64,000 nucleotides of DNA from Lutraria lutraria. Lineage: Eukaryota > Mollusca > Bivalvia > Venerida > Mactridae. The notes beneath the pieces were generated by a model that saw nothing but the letters and a program-made list of their open reading frames with translations, did no database searches and was not told the DNA's origin. Location: NCBI GenBank assembly GCA_964023205.1, contig OZ026835.1, positions 38,847,083 through 38,911,082 of the forward strand. The letters are read 5' to 3'. The position numbers and the translations under genes are program-made. Below, in pieces: positions 11,401 through 26,400 of the stretch. Numbering within the stretch: position 1 is the stretch's first letter; the number at the start of each line of letters is the position of its first letter.

Positions 11401-14400
11401 TACACAGGTTTCCGTTGTTTAGTAATATCAACATATTGTTAAGTGTATATTTATTCCAGTTATGGATTCGATGTTGAGGGACAGAGTAGACGAGGCGATG
11501 TTAGAATTGAAAGCAATGGAATTAAAACAGGACGTAATAGGTTTCAATCTGACAGATATGATTGGCAAGGTATGTAACAGTTATTCATGTATATATCTAT
11601 ACTACTCAAATTGTTAAGGATCTCTTAAATAGTCTGTATATTAACAACCACCTCCAAGTATAGACCACTCTGTGAATAAGGCCATTCATTTCAAATCTGT
11701 CATTCGTTATTAAGAACAAAATAGTTTGACAATACAGTGCAACCTCTCCAAAGCAACACCCTTTGTGAGTAGCAAAATCATGTTGTTGTTTGAGAGGTTG
11801 TTGTTCTAGAGAGGTAAAATTAAGAGTTAAATCGTGCATTGGGAAAAAATCATGCTGTTGTTGGAGGGAGGTTGTTGCTCAAGAGAAGGCTGCTCTGGAG
11901 AGGTTATACTGCACCTCCATTTAAAGGCCATCTCCCAATAAAGACCACAATTTGTCTTTTCCCAAGGGTGGCCTTTGTTTACAGGTTTGACTGTACTTTC
12001 ATTTTATCTGAACTTTCAGGATATGACAGAAATGGATTTGATCGCGATGGATATAACCGCTGGGGTTTAGATAAGTCTGGATATGATAGAGAAGGTTATA
12101 ATCTAACAGGATATAACAGACAGGGAGAATATGACGGTATCACTGACTATGATAAAACTGGTTACGATATAGAAGGTTATAACAGGTAAGTTACTTCAGC
12201 TGATGATTCTCATGAAATATAAGTAAGGCCTAAAAAAATATTTCTAGTTACATGCTTGTCAAAAATAGGGTAAATTGGTATGTTTTCTGGTTTGTTTGAA
12301 TTAAATTTCTTATAGATAAATGCAAGTTATAGTATTCCATCTGTTATCTGTAGTTATCATGCAGAACTGATTTTGGAAACTAAACGGTAATAAACATCCT
12401 TTACTTGGTTAAACTAGTATCCATACAATGTTGCAATGCAAGTCTGTGTAAGTTCAGTTTCCATGAGTACTTTCAGTGCTATAATTTTGTAGATAAATTA
12501 CTGTACTCAGCTTGTATTGTTATTCCATAGAGCTGGTTTCTCGTGTCAAGGGTCAAACAGAGATGGACTAAATGCTTACAAGGTATACAGTCAATATATA
12601 TATAAATGTCGTCCCGCTACTTTACTACAATGCCAGGCATTAGAAGATGAACACACGAAAATTGTCAAGTTTTCAAGAGGTCAGCGTTGTGAAGATGTCG
12701 AATGTAGTGAGAAATGTGGCTGTTACCATGACGACAAAATGTACAAATTTGGTGAAACATGGCGAGCAGGCTGTCAGTATTGTACATGCTCATACAGCGG
12801 GGCTGTTGAATGCTCATGCTCTCAGATTCATCGTAGGAAGGAAGTACGCGACATGTCTAAAGATGAAATGAATAAATACCAGGACGCTATAAAGACTTTG
12901 AGCAAAAAGGAATTTCCATCTAAGTGGTTTCAGTTTTCCAGACTTTATGCTGATCACAAGTCACAAGCATTTGGTAACAGTGCTTCTCTCCCATGGCATC
13001 GCCAATTTCTGCGTACAATTGAACAAGCTTTGCAAGAAATGGACTGCTCCATCACAATACCATATTATGATTGGACGTTAAATGCTGGAGATCAACAGCG
13101 AGCAAGAATTTGGGCCGCTGACATGTTTGGCGGGGATGGATCAGGCACTAACCCTTGTGTAAGATATCATCCCTTTAAAGATTACCATCCGCCGTATTGG
13201 GTACCGTGTCTTAGACGTAGATTCAACTCTAGTCATCCATTACCCGATGTTATAGATCTACAGATAGCTGTCAATGAACCAGACTATGATCGGTTTAGGT
13301 TACACATGGAGCTTTATTTGAATATGTTCTCATCTTGGGTCGGTGGTCACATGGGTTCAGATCACAGCCCTTATGATCCATTGTATGTCTCAGTCCTGGC
13401 ATTCATTGATAGAATCTGGTGGGATTGGCAGAACAAGCACCCGGGCAGTATGTTATCATACCCGCAGAATCTACGATATATTCCCATGATGCCTTTCAAA
13501 TCAAGCCCCGATGATGTCATGGATAGTAAGAAACAGATGTGTGTAACCTACTATCCTCTCTCAGAAGGTGCTGCTTGTAACATTACAATACCAAATCTAA
13601 ACTATAACACAATGGGTTATGACAGACATGGCTTTAACAGAGAAGGATATGATGCTGAAGGGTACAATGTGTTTGGTGTAAACAGCAATGGTGATGAAGA
13701 TGAGAGGGGAATATATAACATCTTTGGCTTTGATCGTGAAGGCTTTACAAAATATGGTTATGATACTATGGGACTAGATAGGTATGGATTCTCTGTAGAT
13801 AACTATAACATAGATGGATATGACTCTTCTGGTTATGATAGAACAGGATATGATCGCTACGGTTACAATAAAGAAGGATACACCCCATTCGGCTTTAGCC
13901 GAAATGGAAGTTCAAATGTCAATTTAGGAGCTAATGGGTATGACTCGTATGGCTACAACAGATTGGGACTGGATGCTTATGGATTCGATCGTCAAGGATA
14001 TGATATATATGGTTTTGATACGCATGGTTACGACCGAAACAAGTGTAATCGTAACTCCCTTGGACCAATGTTGGTGATTGTGAAGAGGATGTCGAAGATA
14101 CAACTTGATGTTTTAGATGATAAATTTATACGTATCATCACAAGAATCTGTCCAGCTTTGAACAATCTACCTGAATGGAGGTATGTAGAACTTGTGTGCC
14201 TTCCTCTGTCCCTATAACTATTTAATGTACAATTGAGATCTTGAAGGAATATGCTAAAATTATACTGGTCTCCAAGTACAATCATAACAGAGTTTGCAAG
14301 CGCCTGTGAATAAAGGCCACACTGTGAATAAAGGCATTTTTAAAAAAAAATCATAGATCATTAAGAACAAATTGACCATGAATAAAGGACCCCTGTTAAT

Positions 14401-17400
14401 AAAGGCCACCTTTTGTCTTTCACAAGGGTGAACTTGATTCACAGTTTTAGCTGTAAGTGTATAAACTAGAGCTGAAAATGGATGTTCATGTATAACACTG
14501 TTTCTGTGAAGACAACTTAATTGAATTACATTTGTACTAGATAAGAAAGTTTATTGAAAGAATACTATCAGATCAATTGACCTATTAGGTTACATGGCAA
14601 ATTACAATAGCGCACAGCATACATATATGAATAGGTAAAATACGAGTTCATTTCAACTTAGAGTGTAAAGTATTTATACAACATATTTGATCAAGAACCA
14701 GACTACATTCATTTTAGACTGGCTTGCCTCGAATGTTTGACTGTTAACATGAAGTCTTTTTTGCTGTCACATATTTTGTATCTGTTGCTTATTATAAATT
14801 TTACAGATATACAGTCAACTGGTTACGTCGTGACTCTCAGGTACCTCTTATTGAAGGCATTGTGGGTAGAGCCCAGGAGAGAGCAATGGGCTTGAGCCCT
14901 GAAATACAAACCAGCAGTGTAACCAGTGAAAGCCAATGGCTTCCAGTTGGGCCTGATAGAAGGTATAGTTAAATGGATTGTATTTAAATTTGTAGTTGTA
15001 TAGCATGTTTCTTTGTTCCATTGTAGCATGTAGTTTAATGTAATGCAGTTATCAAATTGTTCTGTTCATAAGAGTGAAGACCATTGTCACTACATATGCT
15101 TTATTCCTGTGTTACTTTACTAAATTAACAATAAACCATGCTTTTCAAAGATTTCAAATGTTCAGTTTGCTAGTCTGCATTAATGTTTTTGCATTTTAGG
15201 CAAGCAAATGACTATATTTTTGTTAAATTTATTCAGTTTATCTGGTCGAATAATCTATTTCATTAAATATCCAACAGTTGTTAGTGATTGAACTAATATC
15301 TACGTCATTGAAACCTATGTATACATAAATTGTTTCATTTCATTTATAATACATCCTTGTAGGTGAAATTGTCAAAAAAAGATTGTACATATCTATTGTT
15401 TCAGTTTGTGTTTTGTTACCTATCATTACACTGAATGTCCGTTAAGTGCACCCCCTGTGGATTGTATTGAAGACCTTTGCTTGGAAAGATCTTGTCCAGG
15501 TAAGTCTAAGCAGTTAAACCTGACATGTGAATAAAATCAAACCTGTGATAGCAACCAGCTTCAAATAAAACTAACCCTAAAAATAAAGGTCATTCTTTGA
15601 AAATCTGTTAATGATAATTTGGATCAAATAACCTCTGAATAAAGACCACCTGCCAATTAGTATTTCTTTCCTTGGGTGGCATTTGTTCACAGGTTTGCCT
15701 GGAATTTGTGGTTAAATGTTAATCTTGATGTCTACTTTTGTTTCATTTGCATAAAATTAAGTAAAAGTTTTGTTTCCTAACTTGAATACTAGTTCCCGTT
15801 CTATGTTGCTAATAAGACAATGTAATTTCAGTTTCCATAAGTACTTTTAGTACTTTGATAATGCAATGGATTTCATTTATGTTTCAGGATATCCTGATGC
15901 GGTGTGTCGTGTAAATCGCTGTGGTAGTTGTAAATTAGAATGGTATAATGGTAGAACTGGTAACATGATACAATGTTCTGGTTGTATCGACAGATCTGGT
16001 ACAGAGAGAGGAGAGAGTGTAGAGTGGTCAGAGTCTGATTGTGAAACATGCTCATGTCAGGTTAGATTGTATCTTCTTCTGTCTATTTATTTGGGTTTAA
16101 GTCATGTGTTATGTGGGTCATATAATTATATCCCCGCAAATGAAGTTTGAGTGGGGGTATATTGGAGGCACTCTGTTGCGGTCACTCTGTCCACATACAA
16201 TATCACAAGTTCATTGAGTGAACTACTTTCACATTCCTTAAGTGATTGCAATGAAACTTGAAATAATTATGTTATCACCATGAAGTGAAACACAACTTCC
16301 GTCCCCAGTGATCCACTTATTTCAGTGTTATGTGCCCTTGAACTTAGCCATACAGTGTACTATCGCATCCTTAGTATCAAAGCGATAGCGGAGGTATTAG
16401 TCAGTGACAAAGCTCTAGTTTCTATAACCTTCATTAACAAACTTTATACATATTTTCTAGGATGGTTTGGTGACATGTAAAGAAACCATATGTTCCTCTG
16501 TGTCATGTACACATCCAGTGAAGGTACCAGGACAATGTTGTCTACAATGTGAAGGTAAGGCGTCAAAGGTGTAAAATAATATGTTTATATCTCGTTACAA
16601 GCTCATTACTAATAGGGTAGGTAGCAGGAAATTTTGTCATTTTGTGCTGTCACCACTTTTGGGGAGGGGCATATAGATTTGCCCTTGTCCGTCCGTCACA
16701 CTGTCTTTTTCCGAAATATTTCCATGCATTAGATTTGGCTGTACGAAACATTAGTGTTAGTGCCAAATGATGGTGTCAGTCAGGTAAATGTAATCTTTTT
16801 CTTGTCTTAACCACAGTTTTACAGTTACATCATACTTGTAACCACTGGCATTCTGTTTTACTGTATTTTCCTGTGTGAGTAATGGACACATTGATCCTGA
16901 TATTTGTGTTGTTATAGGTTGTGATTATAATGGTATAATGATGAGAAATGGACAAGTTCTCACGCCTCCAGACAATAAATGTGATTTATGTGAGTGTAGC
17001 CAAGGTAACGTTTACTGTCGTTACGTGGACTGTCCAGATTTAGGAAGCTGTACATCCGAGCTTATATTAGATGGTGAATGTTGTCCTACATGTATGGACT
17101 GTGGGGATAGATCCAATGGTGAGACCTGGAAGGAGACAGCTTGTCAGGAATGTACATGTCTGGTAAGACTGTTAATACATTGTGTATATTAAACATTCTG
17201 TTCCCGTTGTTGATGCACCATAAAACTACAATGAATTAAATAGAATACACTGTTTGCTAGATTTTGTTATTTTACATGAATTGTCAGGTGATCTGTCAAT
17301 TGTAACTACTCACGCATTTCTGTAAATAAGAAATATGCCCCGTAAATAAGTGTAGGGTTACAAATTTTGGTTATGTGGTTTCCGAACACTACTTTTTCAA

Positions 17401-20400
17401 CACTAGGTACTTGTCTCAGAATCACAATCTTTCAAACATGTTTATCGTTTGAGATTGATAAAATGGGCATCTAGTTCCCATTGAAAGAGAAACAAGTTGT
17501 TTCCATCGTTGGATTCCCAGAAAAATCACATTTTCAAATTTTATGGAAGGAATCGAACTCTGATTGATTTGTTACAAAGCCGACAAACAAACCACCGGAC
17601 CAGTCTGTGACCTTATTATTATTATTAATATTTGAATACTATACAGTGTACATGTATGTTGTTTATAACAGGATGGTCGTGTAGAGTGTGAGAGAATACA
17701 ATGTATACCACCTGACTGTAGTCATCCATGGACCGTACCTGGTCAATGTTGTCCTTCATGTGAAGGTATGTATAGATATGTACATGTGATTTTTGGTGTC
17801 TGCTGTCTGCATTCTGCAAGTGTCAACTTTAATGAGCAAAACACAGTGTCCATTAGCACATGTTATACTGTACCTGATCTCTTCTTCCCATTATCCATAG
17901 TTTGAATGAAATCTTTGTTTACATATTTACCAACCTGCCTCCAGGAGCGAGTGGTTAAGGTAGCTGACTTCAAATCACTGTAACCACTCACTGATAGAGG
18001 GTCATGGGTTCGAGCCCCACTACCGACCATGTCTCTTTATGTGAGAAATTAGACAGTTTCATAAGGAGGACGGGAGTCTATAGTACTGGTTCTTCCCAGG
18101 AACGATGGTCTAAGATGAACTGTCTGCCTCATATGACTCTGACTGTTGAAAAGGGGCATAAAACTCAAACAAATCAAATATCTTCAATTCACATGGGCAT
18201 ATATACATGTATTGAAATTATTTTTGAAGGTCAAATCATTAACATTCTGTTTACATGTATTTATCAAACATATTGTATTCTCTGTTTCATTTTATAGGTT
18301 GTATGGTAGATGGTAGAAATTTACAGAATGGTCAGACATATATGCCGGATCAATGTACAGAATGTAACTGTCGTGATGGCAACGTGTTATGTGATCCTGT
18401 TCCGTGTCCATTTATAGCTTGTGTTAACCCAATCACACCACGTGGAGAATGTTGTCCTAGATGTGACAATGGTAACATTACATCATATTGTGTTCTTTTT
18501 CTAAATTCCATGCATTACTATTTGACCTTTTTACTGACAACAAGACATGTATACCTTTCAGTACAAATCTCTATATATTTGCCTACTGGATGGTTGTACT
18601 AGTCTCTACAAATCTCAGCATATTTACCTTAATGATAAGTGTATTCATTTGGGCAATTGGTTTAAGTTTTTAAAAAGTTGTCATTCAGTATGTTTGCAAT
18701 ATATGACTATGAGCTGTGTACTTGTCACAATAAACTAATGTTCTGTTCTCTTCTATTCTGTTTTTCAGAATGTAGGTATGATGGTCGCTTGTATGATCAC
18801 GGGGCGATATTTTTATCACCAGAAGATCGGTGTACAAACTGCAGTTGTGATAACACCGTGGTACGATGTACACCAGTGAACTGTCCACGTATGGATTTAC
18901 GATGTCGCCGACCAATCACACTCCCCGGTGAATGCTGTCCTTCAAAATGTCCAAGTACGTGTTCTTGTATACTCGTAAACGTGTTACGTTATTGTGTGTT
19001 TTCTTCTTGTTGCTTACGTTACTTACAGTGTTTTACGAAATATGACAAAATTCATGCAAATTTAGAAAATGCTTGTATTAATTTTAAGTACACTGAGCCA
19101 TATTTTTTAATGTCCATCTTGTATTTTATAGCACTAGAAGAAAGTCATCGAACACGCTTGGTTGATTACCAGGTTGATCTTTTACATATTCAATCTGACA
19201 TTGACTTTGAATACTCGATATCTTAGTTAACTGGTAGATTGATCCTAAGTATTGTAAAGCATAAGAGTTTATTTGCTTATTTGAGCTTTTCCAAGAATTG
19301 AAGTTTATTAGGTGGACAAATAGAAATTTGACTCAGTGTATATATGTACGCAACAATTATTAGATATTGATTCAAACATAATCTGCAAGATTGCCACATA
19401 AAACATGGAAGAAATCTACCCATACAATATTTATCCTACCCATTTCTTTAATTACATAAGTACAGTCAAACCTGTGATAAAGACCACCCTTGGGAAAGAC
19501 AAAATGTAGCCTTCATTGGCAAGTGACATTTATTTGTAGGTCATTTTGTTCTAATAATCAACAAATGTTTTTCAAGGAATGGCCTTTATTCACAAGGTGG
19601 CCCTTATTCAGAGGTGACCGCTAACACAGGTTTGACTGTATATTGGTGGTTTTAAGAGTAGTTTCTAAGTTTAGTTGTAACATTCAATGTTTGATTGTAG
19701 CTTGTTTTGGCGAGGGTAGAGAATATGAAACAGGTGAAAGATGGACATCATTGTTAGATCCATGTGAATCCTGTGTTTGTGAGGAAGGTATTAATAGCTG
19801 TACAAGAATTGATCGTTGTCCAAAACAATGTGATCATGGTATTATAAGGACAGGAGAATGTTGCTCTGAATGTCAAGGTAAGGAGACATTTTACTGTGTT
19901 AATCATGCATTTAATTTTATGTTTAAACAAGATGTGTTTTTTTTAAACACAATGCCAGCTCCAGATGACCTTGACATTTGACCTATTGACCTTAAAATTA
20001 ACAGGACCTTCAGAAGTTGTCATGATGAACCAACATAAATTATGAAGTGTGATGATTGTAGGTGGAAGCGTTTTGATTTTATAGTCAAGGTCAAAGTTTG
20101 GTACAAACAGACAGACAAATAGACAGACAGGCCAAAAGCAATATGCCCCTGCATAAAAATTATGATTATATTTGTATTTTATTACATTATTTATTTTTAA
20201 CATATACAATTATTGTTATCATTTTTGTATTGTACTTTCCTGGTGCCATGTTACATGATGCATTAATTCCTGAAATGAATTATAATAATTTATGGTACAG
20301 TTTGGTAAATGAATTTCAAAACACAACCGTTCTTGAAGTTTTATAAGATGCTTATGTTATGTGGTCACTATTGCACTTCTCCACAATATTACAACATTAT

Positions 20401-23400
20401 AAATATTGAGATGATCGACCTGTATTACAATTTTTTTCGAAAATTGGAATTCAGTCTGGTTATTTTTTATGCACAGTGTTTGAGCTAAAAGTATGAAGTA
20501 TTTTATTTAAAGTTTCTATTCATCGTATTTGACTGTAAGTTTTAAGTCCGAGCTCATAATTTATTTCAGATTGTAACTATCTTGGTTTACGTGTAAGTGA
20601 TGGACAGTCATTTCTACAGCCAGGAGATGCGTGTCAACAATGTACATGTAATCAAGGTCAGGTGACATGCATTTACTTGGGACCTTGCCCTCGTCTACCT
20701 TGTACAGTGACAGAGACGCCACCCGGAGCCTGTTGTCCACAGTGTAAAGGTTGGTGCTACTTCTTTTTTAGCTCGCCTGTTTTTGAAGAAAAAGTTGAGC
20801 AATTGTAATCACTATGTCATCTATGTCAGGGTCTTCATTGTCTGCATCTGTGCAAAAACTTAAATGTAGCTCATCACTAAGAAACTATAAGAGGTAGCAA
20901 CATGAAACTTCATAGGTGGATAGATCTCACTGAGGTGGTGAACAGATGAGCATTGGCATCATTTGTGGCGCTCTTGTTATCGTTCTCACATACCTAGCTT
21001 TTACCTATTAATCATTTGTTGGCATTTATTTGGGCTGACACAAAGACAGACAGACAAATGGATAGACTGATAGACAATGAATCATTCCATTGGTATTCAT
21101 TAAACAAAAGTTGAATAGCTATGATTTAATTCTGTTAATTGAAACATGCATTGATGGTGGTACCAGTCACTTGAACCATTATAATATACAATGTATGATA
21201 AATTTTTAAATTGAATTTGGGAGCTGCAAATATTGGTCATTGTTTAGAGGTTGTTGCTCTACAGAGGTTAAATTTATAGTAAATATCAGTTTAGGGAAAT
21301 TTTGAATGTGTTGTTATGGAGAGGTTGTTGCTCTTCAGAGGGCCACTCTGGAGAGGTTGTACTGTATATTATAGTACTTGGACATTTTATATACAAAAAG
21401 TCCTATATTTGGTGAATAACTGTATCGAAATTACAAGTGCTGCTGATCTAACTTGTATCAGTTTGAATGCATGACAACTTATGGTACATTTTATTAATGA
21501 TACATGATATGTAGAACAAATACTAGTATAAATTCTGTATGAAATATCAAATGTAAGACCAAGAACTGTCTCATTAATTTTTTGTTGTAATAACATTGCA
21601 TTATTTCAGTGTGTGAATATAGAGGGGTGACATTTTACCATGATGACACAGTCTCCTCGGACCCTTGTTCTACATGTTATTGTAGAGATGGTACTTATTG
21701 TCTTATATTCTTTAATAAACAACTGTTTAAAAAATATTTAGAGGTGATAGGGAGTCTAGTGGTAATGTTCTGGACTTCTAAATGAAAAGTTGTGAGTTTG
21801 AATCTTGCTTCTGCCTTATAGTATTTCAGGCACGCTTTTTCAGTGTCCCCATCCCAACTACATTTGTACCATGCCAAGTACTGTGTTAAGAAAGTCACAG
21901 GTACAATAACCAGGAAAACTATTTGAAAAGTGTAGGGATATACATGCCCGGTTCTCCTGTATCGTCCCTCTCTCTGGGACAGATCTGAAATGACCATAGC
22001 TGTCAAATGGGCCTTTAAACAACAGATAAACATGGATAAACATAGAACAAAAAATTACATTTTTCCCCATATCAGGACTACATGTGTATGTATTAATAAT
22101 TATCTTTTTTTATTAATTATTGAAGGGTCTTGTATTCATTTTGTTAATGAATTTGTTGATCAAATGTATATTAACAATATCTTTATAACTTCATCTTTAG
22201 TGAAAAAATCTTTTCAATTAATGATAACATCATTATACTTACAATTCATTTGTGAATGATGTTATGTTATTATACTAAAGTTTTTGTGGTATCTGTTATC
22301 TAGGGGAGGTAGCCTGTACACAGATAAACTGTGCCCCTACAAACTGTAGATCTCCTGTGGTCCCTGAAGGGGAGTGTTGTCCAGTCTGTCTGGAGTGTGA
22401 ATATAGAAGAAGAACGTACCAGGATGGTGAAAGATTTACTCCACTACTTGAACCTTGTCTTGATTGTGAATGTCAGGTATGGATTCTATAATCTACTTAG
22501 TCATTACACACATATAGTAAAATCAAAGTACTGAAAGTATTTGTGGAAACTGAACTTACTGAAGACTTGCATTGCAATATGGAATGGAAACTAGTTTAAC
22601 TATTGCATGGCATTATTATGTAGAGAAATGTAGTATTTTGGATCACATAATAATTCATGTGCGCCATGAGTATAACAGCTATGGAATGCTGAACTATCAT
22701 TAAGTTTCCAATCACACTTAGCTACCATCTTAATACTAGTACTAATACCATCTGGTTATATTGACCGCTCAGTTTTAGAAGGGTTTCAATATTTTGTCCA
22801 CATTTCATTTTAATAAGGTGACTTCCGGTGCATCATAGTATAAAGACATATTTTTTCATCAGTGATCAAGATTTCACTGTACTTTTGCTATGAAGCACAG
22901 ACATCCACACAAATTGTGTCCATAAAGTCAATAACTCATCAATCTAATTTGAGTTATTTCCCTGTTCTATAGCATAATACCGGGTGTATGATTAGTAACA
23001 AACGTATTGTTGCAGGTTGTTTATTATTTGCTGACATGGTATAAGACACAAATAACACACAAAACCTGTCAAATTCATAGCTGGAATGTAGATTATTAAT
23101 CTCTGGGAGTTGTTAATGATTGTGTAAAAAGAGAAGGAAAAGCAATGTACCTTATGTGGGGTTCGAACCTGCGACCTCCTGCTTGCAAGTCAGATGCTTT
23201 ACCAACTGAGTTAATCGGGCTGGTTGTCATAGCAACAATTTATTTACACAAATATGATATACAATTGCCTTGTCTCTTTAGTCTTAAATTTGTTTGCATT
23301 CTTCGCTGCTCAGATATATGATGAAAATTGTATAATTTATATTAACTAAGGTGACATTTTCAGGGTGGAGAAGTGAGGTGTGCAAGCAGAGAAAATGAAT

Positions 23401-26400
23401 GTCCGTTAACAAGATGTACTCATCCAATCAAATCTCGCGGACAATGCTGTCCTACTTGTGATGGATGTAGCTATCTACGACGTCGTCTGAGGAATGGTCA
23501 GAAGTTTGTACCGCCTGGAAATGATAATTGTAAAATCTGTAGATGTCGGGTATGTGTGATAGTTACAATATCTTTAATTTGTTTTTTGTATAATCATGCC
23601 TGTTTTAAAAGAATGTGTTACTGGGTGCACATGCACCCAATGGTGTATTTATTACTATCACACATATGATTGTGTCTAAAACATGCTCAGAAGTCATGAA
23701 CTGTTTGCATGAAATATGAATTGCTGAACACATGGACTGATTAACATGTCTAACAAAAATGTACATGTTAAAATGGTACCAGTATTAACTCCTTATTTGG
23801 TAAAGTTTTGATGGGTAAAGATTTTTATGCCCCAGTATCGATAGATGGGGGGCATATTGTTTTTGGCTTGTTTGTCTGTATGTTTATACCAAACTTTAAT
23901 CTTGCCTGTAAACTTAAAATGCTTCCACCTCCAATCATCAAACTTCATATGTTGGTTCCTCATGACAACCTCTACAAGACCTGTGCATTTTCAGATCAGT
24001 AGGTTGAAGGTCAAGGTCATGGGGCATTGTGTTTAAAAAACACATCTTGTTGGTTATTGAAATCAAACACTGTTTTAAATATCTTTATAACTAAGTTACT
24101 ACAATTCTTGTCTTTTCAGTCTGGTTCAGTAGAATGTAACAATATGGGATGTCCACCAGTAAACTGTGATAATGCTGTATTGGTCAAAGGTCAATGTTGT
24201 CCTGTTTGTCCACTTGGATGTAACGTGATGGGTATTGAGTACAGAGATGGTCAAACATTCATTGATTTCATGGACAGATGTCAAGTCTGTACCTGTATGG
24301 TAAGTACAATAAAACCTGTGAACAAAGGCCACCTTTGGAAAAGACATAGTGTGACCTTTTAAGTTTATTGACAGGTAGACTTTATTCAGAGGTCATTTTA
24401 GTTCAAAATATTCTGTGATGGTTTTTCAATGAATGGCCTTTATTTACATATGGCCTTTATTGGACCGTCACTTGATTATTCAGAACAAAATTACCTCCTG
24501 AAGAAGGCCACCTGTCAATAAAGGCTACAAAATATCTTTCCCAAGAGTGGCCTTTGTTCACAGCATCGACTGAAATGTTTTTTTTTGTAGTCATCATGAT
24601 TTTGCGTTAGTGATTTAATTGCTTGTAGTATGAAATACAGCAGTCCAAAGATATGAGATTTTTTAAACTTTTTGTATTATTTTAGATGGGTCGTATTAAA
24701 TGTATGGCTATGATGTCATGTCCACCTGTCCAGTGTACTCATCCAGCTAATCGTCCTGGTAACTGTTGTCCATCATGCACCAAGTGTGAAGTAAACAATG
24801 TTTTATACAGAAATGGTGAAACTTTTACAAACCCTGCTGACACATGTGAGGATTGTTACTGTAGGGTATGTGCTTGTTTTATATATTTTATGACATTTTA
24901 AGAGAAATCAAAACTCCATCTGAAACAAAGTACTGAAAGTACTCATGGAAACTGAACTTACATAGACTTGCACTGCAACATGAAATGGTAACTAGTTAAA
25001 CTATTGCATGGTGGAATGTAGAAAATGTAATACTTTGGTTCGCATCAAAATTCAAGTGCACCGAGTGAGTGACGGTTACGGAAAGCTGAACTATCATCCA
25101 GTTTCCACAAATGGGTAATGAACGTATAGCAGATTACTTCACTGATACTCTTCACAGATCATAGTGTTCACCGTTCCTCTGACCTACGACATTTTTGGGT
25201 AACAATTTGAAAGTTTGTTTGTGTGACCAGTTAGTCAGAGGTTACGGTTCAGCAATGCAAGTTCAAATACATTCATTAGTATCATTTTCTGTTGAATCCA
25301 CCATTATGTATTAATTGAACTTCAAATATACATTATTGTTAAACCAGGAAGTAAAATAAGATAGTTCTATAACTCCTTTGCTGAAGTTTACACATGGTTA
25401 GACTGTGCTCATGTTGTACTTTGTAAAAATCAGTAAAAAGCAAGAAATGATTTTGTTCTGTTACCTGTAGGATGGCTCAGTGACTTGTAGAAGGAAATCA
25501 GTATCCTGTCCAAGAGTTAATTGTGTTGATCCTGCCTTGGATCCCAGCACTTGCTGCCCAACGTGCCCTGTGCGTGCGTGTACGTATGCCGGGCGCCAAT
25601 ATGATGATGGACAGGAAGTTCCAGCATCACGGGACAGTTGCGAGATGTGTTATTGTAAACAAGGAATGATTGACTGTACACGTCGTGAATGTCCAGCTAT
25701 TAATTGTCGTCATCCTGGGAAAGATCAATGTTGCGATACTTGTGACTGTAAGTGGATAAAAATTCTAAATAAGAAATAATAATAAAACTGCCTTTTATAT
25801 GTATGAATGTGTTGGGTTAAATGCATATATTAGTTATAATACATTTAGGTTTTTGATATAATAAAAGCTCTCTAGATTTAGGACTAGTCGAGGGTTTAAC
25901 GCAACAGTGTTGTAACTCATATTGAAATAAGAACCAGTTAGGACAGTGTTGCGCTGAGCCCTCGTAGTATCTGATTTTGAAAAAACCTATCAAGTGATCT
26001 TGGTAAATAAAGTTTTGAGAATTCTTGACCTGAACATTAGAGAGCAGATTCTGCTCTCTGCTATAACTTAACCTTCCTGTATTCAGAAAAGAAGCAAATT
26101 CATTTTTGTATTACGGTCAAACCTCAGGGGTGTGATTCTTCCTCCTTTCAGCTGATTTTCCTTTTTTTATCTTAAAATCTTTGAAACAAAAGGGTCCAGA
26201 TTCAGACTGACCTACTCAAAAATGATGTTTTTGCTAGCATGAAGGGGTGGGGTTAGGGTATTTCAGTCTTTTTGCTCTTGGAGCAGTCACACCCCTGAAC
26301 CTATGTGGATGGCCACTTCCAGATAAAGGCCACACTGTGAATAAAGGCCGCATATGTCTTCCCCGAGTGTGGCCTTTGTTTACAGGTTTGATTGTATATT

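Noticed and set aside
19129..19226. Possible extra exon after TTTATAG at 19130
   Set aside because: It runs to a stop, has no cysteine pattern, and exons 24 and 25 join in phase without it.
23156..23225. tRNA gene on the minus strand
   Set aside because: A- and B-boxes are present but acceptor, anticodon and T stems do not pair; a SINE head or pseudo-tRNA is likelier.
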